Notes under the pieces: generated by a model | Seen by the model: only the letters and a program-made list of their open reading frames with translations | What the model was told of the DNA's origin: nothing | Databases searched by the model: none | Part shown: positions 20,731 through 31,009 of the stretch, in pieces | Layout: each line of letters opens with the position of its first letter | Position numbering within the stretch: the first letter of the stretch is position 1 | Position numbers and translations under genes: made by a program | Source of the DNA: Trichobilharzia szidati | Lineage: Eukaryota; Platyhelminthes; Trematoda; Strigeidida; Schistosomatidae | DNA length: 64,000 nt | Assembly: GCA_944472155.2 (NCBI GenBank) | Contig: OX235275.1 | Span: forward strand, 52,221,228 to 52,285,227 | Reading direction: 5' to 3'

Positions 20731-21120
20731 CAAACCAACTACAGAAAATCTATATTACTGTCGTTATTTTCACCCTTGAACTTACTTCTAGTTCACCCCA
20801 TTCATTGGTTTATTTTCTGTAGTATTCATATTGTCTCACACACCCTGATTACACTAGCTCCAGAAACCTGTACTTATGTTCACCTTTTGTTCATTTCATT
20901 TATCTCATGTTCACATTGACCATGTATATTAAAAAAACTGACTATTGTTCCATCCGATCTTATACTTTTCCCACAATACCTTTTCTGATATGATTCTAAT
21001 TTGCCCTAACTGACTGACTATTGTATGCTTGAATTAATGGATTTATAATTGTAGACCCTGAAGAAAAAGGTTCAAAGTAATGTCAAATAATCTTTGAACA
21101 CAAAATGGACTTAAGCAATA
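20731..21120. other. No recognisable gene
   Basis: AT-rich. The word CTAACCCTTACAAACCAA near 20720-20740 equals the SINE-B 3' end, so a decayed SINE end may mark its start. Confidence 0.4.
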
Positions 21121-21124
21121 CATA

Positions 21125-21410
21125 TGCGTAGGGGGAAATGGAGATGGATTGATCTGGCATACGTTGGGGAGGACTTCAAATGAAGTTGAGCACCAGGTCA
21201 GTGCTCGAGTGGAATGCCGATGGGAAGCTACTAGTGGGTACTCGGTGCGAGGGTGATATGGAGAAGATCATGTGGTGGGGAGGACTTGAGAGATTATAGT
21301 CAATCGTGGACTCGGCTGAAGAGGACATCAGAAAATAGGAGAAAGTGTAGATGTGTTGTTGAAGCCCTATATTCCACCTAGAACCCAATGTAATGATATA
21401 ATAACATATA
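21125..21410 (+). pseudogene. RTE 3' end
   Basis: Nucleotide-level match to other RTE ends: GGAGATGGATTGATCTGGC, GAAGATCATGTGG, GTGTTGTTGAAGCCCTATATTCCACCTAGAACCCAA (read in parts) and an AATGATATAATAACATA tail. Frames are broken. Confidence 0.75.
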
Positions 21411-21654
21411 TATCACTAAATGTAGAGTACTCAGGTGAAGTCTTCTCCCGAAATTTGCCAAATTCATTAAACCAAGTTCAATTTTAGGCGATGAGGGAGT
21501 GTGACCGCATCAGCCGTGATGGGACCCTTACTCATAGCTTATTCATGAAACCAGGTAAATAACACTGTAATCACGAACAAAATATGCTAAATAAAGTGTA
21601 GTGATACCAAACGCGATATCTGGTAACTTTCTGGTTAGGTTTGGGAAAGATTCA

Positions 21655-21712
21655 GCTAAGGTTTAGGCTGAAAACAGGTTAGGGTTAGTTCGAGTTAGGG
21701 TTAGAAGATCTG
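21655..21712 (+). repeat. Telomere-like GGGTTA-related words
   Basis: GGTTAGGGTTAGTTCGAGTTAGGGTTAG around 21686-21710 (with a GTTCGA break) resembles degenerate TTAGGG repeats. The surrounding GGTTTAGG words extend it weakly. Too short for a telomere. Confidence 0.4.
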
Positions 21713-21974
21713 ACTGAATATAAATGTGTATAGAATGTGGTTTAATTACTCTATTGATATCTCAGTGAGGCATTTTTGGGACGCCTCAGAGAAAGTTACC
21801 CTGTGTAAAAGTACCTTGTCGTTTTATTCTGTGAAGTCTTTTTCATGTGATTCGCAGGTTAAGAGTCATTGGTGAGTTCCTAATTTTCGGTGCTTAAATC
21901 CTAACTTCGTCTCTTGCTTTGTTAACATTTGATCACATGCTGACATCATTTAGACAACCACTTGGAAATCTGAG

Positions 21975-22300
21975 GGTCATTGAATTGGGTCCCAGGGGCT
22001 AAATAGTCAACGAACACGGTTTGTAACTGGAAGGCGTGCTGGGTTCGTGCTGCTGAAGAGTATCAAACTAAAAAACAGCCTATCCAGCACTCTCACTGAT
22101 GTCAACTCGCAATTAATCTTGCAACCAATCAAATTCCCTGAAATTCCACACTTGATTATTAATATTTACAGCTGGTTTTATTTTGCACCCGCAGTTGAAG
22201 TCGCAGGTACATCCAGCTAGCTAGTCCGAAATAGAATGAACTGAGAATTCCACTGAGGATTTCACCGCCAATCACCATCCACCGGAAATCACATCATGTT
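21975..22300 (+). repeat. Degenerate SINE-B followed by an Sm-alpha 3' remnant
   Basis: 21975-22140: CATTGAATTGGGTCCCAGGGG, a tRNA-like part, CTGCTGAAGAGTATCAAACTA, CCTATCCAGCACTC and the ATGTCAACTCGCAATTAATC end. The CTGAAGA form of the ribozyme core is seen. 22195-22300: TACATCCAGCTAGCTAGTCC, GAAATAGAATGAAC, ATTCCACTG and CACCATCCACCGG match the Sm-alpha 3' half with a ruined core. Confidence 0.65.
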
Positions 22301-22859
22301 AACCATTAGATACAATCGAAGCATCCGTACAAGGAACCGAGTTGTCGATAGAGACTGAATATTTCAGTACAATATTAGTCAAGCACCAAGTAACACAAAA
22401 TTGAAAAGGAAAATTAAAACAATTTGCTTACTTCCATGGTAACATAGTTTGATAGATTATACAATGCCATAAGTGGATACAACAGTTTATTTGCTATATA
22501 TTATGTTCAAACCAAGTTCATTTCTCACAGTTTGAAGAAATGTGTGCATTGAGTATATTATGATACTCATTATTATAAAAGTTGTTTTTTTAATTCCCAA
22601 CGAATGAAAAACAAGACGATATTACTGTTTTACTGACCTTTCGCTATTTAATGCTACTGCTAATAGCTTCATTAAAGTAGTAATATTAAACCAGAATTTA
22701 CAAAATCCTCTCAGCTTATATATGACAATTTATTTATCATTGTTCCTCAGCATGGGGGAAATTTTGCGTTATCAAGTTGGGCAATTGGTAAAGATAAAAA
22801 AACCGGGTGCAGATTGTTGGATTTGATCAGTGTTTAAAATTATAAAAGCACCATGTGTT
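22301..22859. other. AT-rich region, nothing recognised
   Basis: No ORF of note and no repeat shared with the rest of the window. Confidence 0.4.
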
Positions 22860-24000
22860 TACACAATGAAATTGCTTATCAGATTCGTGTTAATTTTGTC
22901 ATTTCATGGGGAAGGTGGTATTGTAACCAGGTCCAATTCTGTTTTAGTCCATCATTCCTATTCAGACAATTTGGATTCCGTTTAATGAAATGAAGTGCTT
23001 CTGATGAAATGAATCGTTCTTTGTGATTTCTGAAGTTTTTCTACATTATTTCGATATTGTCAAAATCAATTTTGTGACCTGAATCTATAGCGTGTAGTCG
23101 AGCTATGGCTGATGATTTTTCAAGCTTTTCTAGTCCACTAACTGGATTTCTCGGTGGTCCAACAGGCACTCACTCTGCGGCGTTCTTTTCTCCTGATCTT
23201 CATTTCTCTCTGACAATGTTTGTCCGATGTATATCGCATCACATTCCAAGTATTTTATTTAATAAGCACAATTAGATAGATAATCTTTAGGGATTTGATC
23301 TTTTAAATGGACAGTGTTGCTTTGTAGTGTGTGAGTCTGATGTTTTGAAGAAAACTCTGATGTTGTGCTTATTGAGTACTCTTCTGATATCGTCTGACAT
23401 CTCTGATCTATGTGGAATGACAGCTGTTGAGTCTCATGTTGTCAGAATACACTTTCGACCGTCTTAATGTCAGTGTTGATTTTGTTGATGAAGTTCTTTC
23501 GGTAGTTGTTTTGCTTGAGGAGAGTTTCAATAATGTTTGATATTTCTTCTTCTTTTTCCTTCTCATCCGTTAACATCAAAGAGTGTGTTCGTCTAAGAAG
23601 ACGTGAAACAACTGATACCTTTGCGCTTATGGGGTGTGATGATCTGAAGTCTAAATATTTATTGGAGTGGGTTTTCTTCCTGAATGTAGGTAAACTAAAA
23701 TGTTTGTTTTCCCTCCTCTTAACTAGACAGTTTAGAAATGGTAGTTCACCGACGTCTGATTCCGAAGTAGACTGGATTCTGGAAGATAGATTGTTCAGTT
23801 TCTCCAAGAATGAACCGTGTAGATCTCGTTTTAGCACTATAAAAGTATCATCTACATATCTTAACCATATTTTTGTAGTGAGTATGCTTCAAAAGATGTT
23901 ATCTTCGAATCTATTCATGAAAAGATCAGCGACTACTGAGGAGACTGGTGAACCCACAGCAACACCATTTGTCTGTCTATATCAATTCCCTTTAGATGAA
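22860..24000 (-). pseudogene. PLE-6, reverse transcriptase to C-terminus
   Basis: In minus-strand order: YRQTNGVAVGSPVSSVVADLFMNRFED (24000-23900), RYVDDTFIV (motif C), then an open 131-codon frame 23837-23442 (LPFLNCLVKRRENKHFSLPTFRKKTHSNKYLDFRSSHPISAKVSVVSRLLRRT, ETLLKQNNYRKNFINK), then a broken CAIYIGQTLSEREMKI (GIY-YIG) and LEKSSAIARLHAIDSGHKIDFDN (C-terminal block). It forms a separate subfamily from PLE-1 to -5. The 5' part is replaced by a SINE-D copy. Confidence 0.85.
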
Positions 24001-24155
24001 AAATATTTATTTATTTTTTGATTACAGCTTGATTTCACACCGTATTTTTGGTACAGGTATTGAATTTTCAGCATGTGATATCAGTAGCCCAAATTTTGCA
24101 GGCCGTCCATTGATATCGGGTGTGCGTCGGCAGGGGGTTCGAACCTCAAACCAGA
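24000..24155 (-). mobile_element. SINE-D, minus strand
   Basis: Reverse complement of the 871-1067 unit: poly(T) start TATTTATTTATTTTTTGATTACAG, GATTTCACACCGTATTTTTGG, GCCCAAATTTTGCAGGCC, then a decayed tRNA-like head GGTGTGCGTCGGC...GGGGTTCGAACCTC. It abuts the reverse transcriptase of PLE-6. Confidence 0.75.
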
Positions 24156-24319
24156 CTGAATTTGATTTGCTGTTTCAAAGTTCGTTAGTAATTTTATGCC
24201 TAAAACCTTTTTTCATCAGAAAAAAGTTTTGAATTATCAGAGTGCTTAGAATCTGATCGAAAGACTTATATATTTTCGATCGTATAGATGAGTTGAAATG
24301 TCCGTGAACGACAAATTGA

Positions 24320-24500
24320 CCTAAGGGCGAACGCCACTTACCCTTTTAGTAAGCTTTTGGAGTTCTTCACAATGTAACAAAGTCGTTTTTAAACAACTCA
24401 GGAAAGATTAAAGAGGGAGAAATAAAAGAAATGATGGGCAAAATCTAAGAATTTATAGACTGAAGAAGTAGAGACTGAATTTTACCAGGATGTAAAAATT
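24320..24500 (-). pseudogene. CR1 C-terminal fragment, decayed
   Basis: The minus frame gives IFPELFKNDFVTL*RTPKAY, aligned with FPELLKKDYVIPHRTLKTVSR of the 7856-8176 copy. Only this short part can be supported. Confidence 0.5.
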
Positions 24501-24759
24501 TAACTAATGTAGAATATGAGAAATTGAGTTAGAAGATAACAATTCTCTGCCATCCTGAACAGTAATCAATGTATATATCAAATCAACTTTGTTACTTTAA
24601 ACGAAAAAAAGAAGAAATTTGACTGCGACTCATGTGTTAACAACCAGTCGTAGAGGCGACATAATTTCATTTGGTGTACTGAAAGATAAGAAAGAAATGA
24701 AGATAGGAGGACTATGCGATTGATTGTGCGAATGCATCTAAAGCAGTTTACTAATTCCT
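24501..24759. other. No recognisable gene
   Basis: AT-rich; nothing shared with other parts was noted. Confidence 0.4.
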
Positions 24760-25740
24760 ATACACTTAAGGCAAGCATATTTGCTTGCGTCATCCTGGAG
24801 AGAATAAAAACTGCACGGGACCCAGGACACCGCCCACTGGCACCAGCTGGATTCGGGAAAGGCAAATCATGTGCTGATCAAAATGCAACTGGACGCATGA
24901 TCATCATCAAACAAGGTGTAGAATAGTAGTCAAACCTGTCCCTCCATTTTATCGACTTTGAAAGCGTTGACAAAGAAAACATTTGGAAACTACTTCAATA
25001 CTATGGTGTGCAGTGCCGAAGTCTGTAACAACCTCATTTAACAGATATATGACAGCAACATGTGTCAGATGACCCACAAGAGAACACTGAGTGACGAGTT
25101 TAAAGTGAATACAGGAGTAAGACAAGCTGGTTGCCTGCCTGTCTGCTTATTGTCACTGAATACGTTCTTAAATGTGGCGGAATGGGTTATACGGAGGACT
25201 GTTGGGGTCGATAATACAGGAATATGTTGGACCTATAAGAAGACTGTAGAAGATCTAGATTTCGCGGATGATTTATGTCTAATGTATCACACACTCAATG
25301 ATTTGGGGGAGAAAAACAACGAACTGGCTGAAGAAGGGGACAGAGAAGGCAGGACTTCAGGTGAGCATAGAGAATATGGAGATGATAAAGATGACAACAA
25401 CAACCAGCACCAGTCACCATCAAAGGGAGAGATTTAACAGAGGTTACTTCCTGGCTTCAGTTATCCAGGAAGCATCGTTTCAACTACAGGCAGTAGGAAC
25501 GGATAAAGATGTCAAAGTGAGAATTGGAAAGGCAGCGTAAATCTTCATCACTCTCAATTCAGTTAGGAAATCTTCTGCTCTCAGCCAGCATAAATAACAC
25601 AATTCAGATTTTCAACACCAATATGAAGTCAGTCAGTCCTTCTATACGGGCCAGAAACTTGCAATACGTGTCACGAAAAGAATTTCCAACAAGTTACAAG
25701 CACTTATCAACAGTACTTTCTAGTTTACAATGGTTCTCTA
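24760..25740 (+). pseudogene. RTE, reverse transcriptase core to post-RT region
   Basis: Frames read CVILERIKTARDP..LAPAGFGKGKSCADQ (the usual QAGFRxxRSCxDQ), FIDFESVDKENIWKLLQYYGV (motif A region, strongly worn), TLSDEFKVNTGVRQAGCLPVCLLSLNTFL (motif B) and EDLDFADDLCLM (motif C, FADD), then the glutamine-rich linker and the FNTNMKSVSPSIR part. Stops and indels throughout; the far 3' end is missing. Confidence 0.85.
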
Positions 25741-25800
25741 ACTAATAGCAATCCGTAATCAACTATTAAAACATAACTAACCCTTACAAACCAAACTATA
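25725..25800 (+). repeat. SINE-B 3' fragment
   Basis: CAATGGTTCTCTAACTAATAGCAATCCGTAATCAACTATTAAAACATAACTAACCCTTACAAACCAAACTATAGAA (in parts) equals 26135-26205 nearly base for base. Confidence 0.8.
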
Positions 25801-25814
25801 GAAAATTAATCTGA

Positions 25815-25952
25815 TGCTCGCTAGTGACTTGCTACAGGTTGGAGCTTCCCGGAGTTCTAGTGAGAAGTTATGACCAGTGAGGTCCAGTTAGATGTCACGT
25901 GTGTGGATGGATTTCCAACCAACGACAATGGTTGGGGTCGCTCTAAATCACG
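25815..25952 (+). repeat. Repeat L, 5' companion of SINE-B
   Basis: TGATGCTCGCTAGTGACTTGC, CGGAGTTCTAGTGAGAAGTTATGACCAGTG and a GTCGCTCTAAATCACGAATTGG end. Related units: 30560-30670, 51765-51905, 55345-55560 (all minus) and 55735-55810 (plus). It usually lies directly 5' of SINE-B, so it may be part of a longer parent element. Confidence 0.55.
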
Positions 25953-26205
25953 AATTGGTAGAAGTTAGAATTCATGGGCTGGCCATTGAATCGGGTCCCA
26001 GTGGCTGAATGGTAAACGAGCTTGCCTTGTAACCGGAAGGTCCTGGGTTCGAATCCCAGTGGGTGCGTACTGCCGATGATTTGCAAACTAGTATGAAACA
26101 GCTGTCCAGTACTCCCTGGTGGGCTTTCAATGGTTCTCTAGCTGATATCAATCCGTGATCAACTATTAAAACATAACTAATCCTTACAAACCAAACTATA
26201 GAAGA
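25953..26205 (+). mobile_element. SINE-B, full-length
   Basis: Order: GGTAGAAGTTAGAATTCATGG, a tRNA-like head at 25994-26066 with box A TGGCTGAATGGTAAACG and box B GGTTCGAATCC, a ribozyme region CCGATGATTTGCAAACTAGTATGAAACAGCTGTCCAGTACTCCC (in parts) and the 3' body. The core has lost its CUGAUGA and stem II pairing. Boundaries follow from the 15-bp duplication of the 53945-54165 copy. Confidence 0.85.
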
Positions 26206-26420
26206 AAATGTATGTACTTAAATGCGATTGTACAGCTGCTTCTGAAAATGAAATCACTGGAAAGATCACCATCTTTGCTGAACTTCATGTTCTCTTCTTT
26301 CTGATGTCCTAATGGGACATCAGAAAGAAGAGAACATGAACAAGAAGAGAACATCCTCTTCTCTATGCAGAACTTCACCATCGAATGAGTCAGTGGGAAC
26401 TGAAATGCAGCTGTCAGCAT
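26206..26420 (-). repeat. Repeat V, copy 1, with fold-back
   Basis: The minus frame 26420-26196 encodes GHQKEENMKFSKDGDLSSDFIFRSSCTIAFKYIHFL, which aligns with GHQRKKNMKFTKDGHFVGDFTLKNDWTIEFININL at 63582-63271. The family is unknown to me. The copy is interrupted by a perfect palindrome (26284-26340). Confidence 0.5.
26284..26340. repeat. Perfect 26-bp inverted repeat
   Basis: TTCATGTTCTCTTCTTTCTG ATGTCC at 26284-26309 is followed by TAATG and its exact reverse complement at 26315-26340. All 26 positions pair. Confidence 0.9.
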
Positions 26421-26574
26421 ATTTTCGTTATTTCATAGATATCCAGGTTCATTGGCGCTGTATATGTAGTGATTTGGATTTTTCATCATAACCAACATAT
26501 GGATGAATATTCAAATATGTACTACAATCTGTTCAGCGTTCGGATTTAGTTACTTACATCGCGTGTTGGGTTTG

Positions 26575-26850
26575 ATTACTCTGCAATTTTGACATATTCC
26601 TCAGTGTCGCCGTGGTGATGGGAAGTATGCAAATGCTTTAAATGCATTACTTTGTTGGCTACTAGCTCCACTGAGTGTATACAACGGAAACTGTGGATTT
26701 ATGTATTTCCTTGCCACTGGGGATAAAATATCGCCGAAGTCAACGAAATAAACACATGATGGTACCATCTTCTTATTCTGCACAAACCACTCTTGTTCCC
26801 GCTTTATTCAAATTCATCAAGAAAAACAACTGTATGAAATATATCTATAA
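26575..26850 (+). repeat. Repeat U, copy 3 (longest)
   Basis: Contains GAAGTCAACGAAATAAACAC, ATGATGGTACCATCTTCTTATTCTGCACAAACCACTCTTG and CGCTTTATTCAAATTCATCAAG (in parts), shared with 15105-15195 and 16266-16370. Unclassified; the encoded SYSAQTTLVPALFK recurs as YSAKAVVLALFK and YSAKTVVLALLK. Confidence 0.6.
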
Positions 26851-27099
26851 AAGTTAGAAGGTAATTGTTATTGACAAGATTAATGTTTTTTTATTATCTT
26901 AAAATGACATCAGATCACTTGACAGTAACAAAACAAGACGTATATGCGAATAGATGGTTAACTTGCACATGTTTCGAAAACTATAATCTGTGTTCACAAT
27001 CTATTCAAGCCTATATGTTTTGGACTTTTGATCTCAGCGATTCAATGTTATCTCAAGAATAAACATCGATGTTGTAAACAATCAGTTTTATTTAACTAT
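26851..27099. other. No recognisable gene
   Basis: A 65-codon ORF (26865-27062) without known motif. Confidence 0.4.
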
Positions 27100-27440
27100 G
27101 ATGGAGAAGATTTGTAGCTCAGATGGATGATTTTGATGTAGAGTTGTGTTCTCTGAGCAGTTTGATGGTTGGTTTACTTGCGAAGCTGTCATTGCCCTAC
27201 AAGGTAACATCTCCCTTCAGCGCATACACTTCAGTTTCAATTGAAGTGAGCTTTCAGGTTTCTCCACGAGTTCACTATTAGTCATCTCTCCTGGTGTGTG
27301 ACATTCAACGTGACTCTTTGGTTGTGTTTGTGTGTTTTCTTACCTTGTAGGCTACACTTGTATTGGTACTGATTGTTTCCTTGACCTGAAGTTTGACCCT
27401 TTGTGTGTAACAATCTTTTATTATCCAAACTTTGTAACTT
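27100..27440 (-). pseudogene. PLE-4 C-terminal/3' fragment
   Basis: Reverse complement similarity to 5190-5440: AGATTTCTTAC-type ends, CACACAAAGGGTCAAACTTCAGGTCAAGGAAACAATCAGTACCAATAC (in parts), CACCAGGAGAGATGA and GTGGAGAAACCTGAAAGCTCACTTCAATTGAA. The coding sense is lost. Confidence 0.7.
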
Positions 27441-28229
27441 TGTGTGTCACTTCTCTTTGTGCCCACAGTGTACCAAGTGTATGTTTACATAGTAACGGTC
27501 ATTATTGATTAGGTTATAGATTTCTGCAAATTCTAATGAAATATCCACTATGTCAGATGTGAATCGAACGTTTACCCATGATAGCATTTTGATTGATGAC
27601 AGTGTTACATTTCAAATCGATTATAGCAGGAACTGATGTGTCACAAAATTTCAAGTCAGGATTTACCTGTCAGTGGACTCATATCGTGACTTGAAGGGTC
27701 TAAATTTCTGAACTCTGGTGGCCTTGCTGCTGTCCACAGTTACGACAACTGTCTAATTCTCTTGGCTCTCAATGATTCGTCAACTGATGTAGATTCATGA
27801 CTAGAGTGATAATGAAATTAATCGAAATTCTAACAAGTCCGGGAGGTTGAAAATGTGCGCTTCGTGTTTCCAGTGCTTATTCAAACGTGTCTGTGTGCGA
27901 TGAATATTTAACCTCAAATTACAAGTCAATAAGTTTTATTATCCTTGGCGAATTCTGTTAAGTAGCTTATATTACCAAAAGAAACTATAGATTCTTGTTT
28001 TTCTATTGGCGTTGGAATCCACAACAGATGTTATTCAAGACCAGCCAACTTCCGGTATATGTACCACGTTGAATGATAGAACTTCACGTCTCCACACCCT
28101 TACAGAGGTTATGGTAGTCGCAGACATAAACCGGCAGTGGTGGAGAAAAAGCCAAGGGAGATAATCCTGTGGAGATTCTATCTCAACATCCAACCAGAGC
28201 GATAAAAAAGACTTTCTAATCCGTACATC
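27441..28229. other. No recognisable gene
   Basis: AT-rich, no long ORF. The end near 28150-28229 may already be the linker of the next PLE fragment. Confidence 0.4.
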
Positions 28230-28610
28230 TTTTCCTATCCTTCAATAGCTGTCCAATGTTGACCCATAAACCGAAAGACAACTTAACTAATCTCATCTCT
28301 TCCTCATGCATATACTATTTCAACTATTCCTGCGGTTAAATTTATGTAGGATGTGCGATTAAGCAGGTACTGCTACGGATTTGAAAACATTTACCAGCTT
28401 GTTTCAGCGAGGGGGATATCCAATGTATAAAGCGTTCGATTCTCTCACATTTGGCTGACAGTGGACATCACCTTGACGCGAACGTACCCTTCAGGGTTAT
28501 ATACCGCATTCCCAAGTCATTATCACGCACAGTTTGCCTACATCTTCGACATATAATAGCTGAAGCTGTTGCAATAAGATCGATAGTGGCCAAAATCAAT
28601 GTGACCTTGA
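28230..28610 (+). pseudogene. PLE-1-like GIY-YIG to C-terminus
   Basis: Frames read YYFNYSCG*IYVGCAIKQVLLRI*KHLPACFSEG (GIY-YIG, with the PAW block as PAC) and RSILSHLADSGHHLDANVPFRVIYRIPKSLSRTVCLHLRHIIAEAVAIRS. Broken by stops; relation to PLE-1 is clear from HLADSGH..DAN.PFRVIYRIP. Confidence 0.75.
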
Positions 28611-28995
28611 ACAACCAATCAGAATTCAGATGTGAAAATGTCGCATAATCATTAAAATGCACGCTAAAAAATATTGCTAACATGATATTACACTGTATAC
28701 TTTTAGCTTATATACTGTAATAGTGTCTTCCAGTCAATACACAGGTGATTTATAGAGGAATCGTACCACGCACGATATCCCCATTCGTTCACGTGACTGT
28801 AGATCATGGCACTTTGAGATCCATTATTACTCCTGACACCATTCTTCAACCTAATACTAACTCTATTCATAATCTAAACTTTAACCCTAAACTTGACCTT
28901 AATCGTAGATCCTGAACCTTAGCCGTAAACTCCATAACCCTAGGGTTCCGTAAATAATTAGAGCACTGTATCTACCCTCTCCGAGTCCAAAAATG
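28611..28995. other. Spacer with CCCTAA-like words
   Basis: 28860-28950 holds repeated TAACCCTAAAC/TTAACCCTAA-like words (AACTTTAACCCTAAACTTG, CCATAACCCTAGGG) without a regular unit. No gene. Confidence 0.4.
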
Positions 28996-29710
28996 CAGGC
29001 ATTATTTTAATATGTGTGTACAACATGGGCACTGTGCTAGTAAGTAATTATTAGATGTATCACACAGTGAAACAGTATTATTTACTGGATGACACCGTTT
29101 CGAACAAAATGTATTGCTCATAACCCAAGAACTCAATTAGAAACAAGCTTTGTTGGTTAAAGAATCCTGCTAGTGGAGCCAATAAAACAAAACGATTTAG
29201 TTCATTTAACACCCTACTGGAATGAATGTCAGGTCAAATACATAGGTCAAACTAGTAGAACAGGGGCAGTCAAACTAGCTGAACATAAAAACTTAGCAAA
29301 ATCTAGATTGATTGACCTGAATAAGATAAGAAATCTGGAGAATAGTTCGCTATAGCACTACATGCAGTTACACACAACCATACAATAGGATGGGATAAGA
29401 TGACAGTTTTAAAATCTAATGTAACTGGGTGGAGGAAGGGATTGATAATGGAAGCTTCGTTTATAGAATCAACTGCAAATACGTGTAGTAGGAATGATTC
29501 AACTCCTGTTCAGTCGGACGTCTGGAAAATTCTACTACCCCTACGACGACAAATAGGAGAGGACAAAGAAACCTATGAAACTCAAGTTTCGAAGTCGTGT
29601 GATTATAATTGATGATATGATTATGAACAATAAATTTTGTTCGAAAAGTCATCCAGTAAATAATACTGTTTCACTCACTGTGTGATACATCTAATAACCA
29701 GGCATTATTT
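28996..29710 (+). mobile_element. Short PLE-2 element with target-site duplication
   Basis: CAGGCATTATTT occurs at 28996-29007 and 29699-29710. Inside, 29053-29110 (minus) and 29627-29695 (plus) are inverted terminal repeats (GATGTATCACACAGTG, AGTATTATTTACTGGATGAC, GTTTCGAACAAAAT). The core 29113-29612 encodes the C-terminal PLE part. So this is a severely 5'-truncated PLE with a complete insertion structure. Confidence 0.8.
29173..29612 (+). pseudogene. PLE-2 GIY-YIG/C-terminal coding remnant
   Basis: First open part: LTPYWNECQVKYIGQTSRTGAVKLAEHKNLAKSRLIDLNKIRNLENSSL, with the YIGQTSR and EH motifs of GIY-YIG. Then, after a stop, ALHAVTHNHTIGWDKM and TGWRKGLIMEASFIESTANTCSRNDST, the usual PLE C-terminus ('R..R...EA..I......N'). 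Confidence 0.8.
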
Positions 29711-30340
29711 GATTTGGAATGACCTTTGCTAGCATTTCCTGTATCTAATTGTTCCTTGAAGGTCAACGTTTCAAAGACCTTGACTTTGGGGCTATGATAA
29801 TTTAACTTCGCCGGAGTTTATATTCAAAACGAACATGTTCAGAGGCTGTTTCTACGGTTGCGAGACTTGGATTAAAATTTCTTCTTCTCCCCAAGAATTC
29901 ACTTTCCTCTTGTCCTTTTTTTCTTTCGCTTTGCTTACTATAATTTATTGTTTTAATATTCATTATTTATCGATCATAATTTATAGCCCTCATTGTAGCG
30001 TTCTTTCAATGCTAATAAATTTTCCATATATCCTATTGGGGATTATTATTATTATTAATGACATTATCTCTTTTCTCAAGATAAGGCTCCATCTGTTTCC
30101 CTTCACAAACTGGTTATTTAATGATGAAGTTCTCACTGCCGTCTTAACATCCCCTCCTCTTTAATACATAATACTTTGTAATAGTCACTTACGTGACACC
30201 TTTTATAACCTTGAAATGATTTGTCAATTTTCCTTCCCCACACTGTATGAATCTGTTATGACTAATCGAAATCTTCATCGTGTCTCAATTCACAACCCAG
30301 CACAACTGCTATACAGACATTACTTATTTCGTCAACCTAG
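29711..30340. other. AT-rich region, nothing recognised
   Basis: A 109-codon hydrophobic ORF (29835-30164) is low-complexity and probably chance in T-rich sequence. Confidence 0.4.
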
Positions 30341-30910
30341 GGAGCGCTAGACAGGTATTTGATCCTAGTTTGGAACTCACTAGCAATACCCAACCAACGG
30401 GGTTCGAACCCAGCACCTTCCATTTACGAACCAAGCTCGTGGAACATTCACCCACTAGAACCCAATTCAGTGGTTTGTCTATGAACTGCAACTTCGACCA
30501 GTTCGTAATTATAGCGCGACTACTAGCTTATGTTATCGATGATGAGTACTTTCCCTTACGCCTGACTTGATGGACGCCACTGGTCACGACTTTTCATTAG
30601 GAATCCATGAAACTTCGTCTTGTAGGCAGTCACTCAACAGTGAGCATCAGATTAACTATCAGTGAGTTGGTTTGTAGGCTGGTGATTGTACTCAAAACAA
30701 CGAATTGGTATGAGTTAGAATTCGTGGACAGACCATTGAGTCAGGTCACAATGGCCGAATGGTCAACGACTCCGCCTTGTAACGCGTCAGTGGGTACTGC
30801 CCATGATCTCACGCTACAACGAGACATCTGCCCAGTACTTACTGGTTTTCATTGGTTCTCTAACTGATATCACTCCATGTTCACACTTGAAATCAATCAA
30901 TTCCTTACAG
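30341..30910. repeat. Two head-to-head SINE-B copies with repeat L
   Basis: 30341-30560 is SINE-B on the minus strand (GGGGTTCGAACCC box B complement at 30399-30411), 30560-30670 is repeat L on the minus strand, and 30685-30910 is SINE-B on the plus strand (AGTTAGAATTCGTGGACAG, tRNA-like part, ACATCTGCCCAGTACTTACTGG). Neither keeps a ribozyme core. Confidence 0.75.
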
Positions 30911-31009
30911 ACAACCTTTTTAAAATAAATTTGTCATTCGACATAAAAGAATATGCCCTGACTAACTGGCCATTAATGTAACGACATCAAATGTGAAAAT
31001 CCGAAAAGA

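Noticed and set aside
25994..26066. Possible tRNA gene in SINE-B
   Set aside because: Same reasoning: A and B boxes within a dispersed 221-bp unit, no paired acceptor stem.
26284..26340. Palindrome as a transcription terminator or CRISPR-type repeat
   Set aside because: Eukaryotic context, single occurrence, no T tract and no spaced repeats.
29835..30164. 109-codon hydrophobic ORF as a membrane protein
   Set aside because: Low-complexity T-rich sequence produces such text by chance; no start context, no homologous copy, no splice or promoter evidence.
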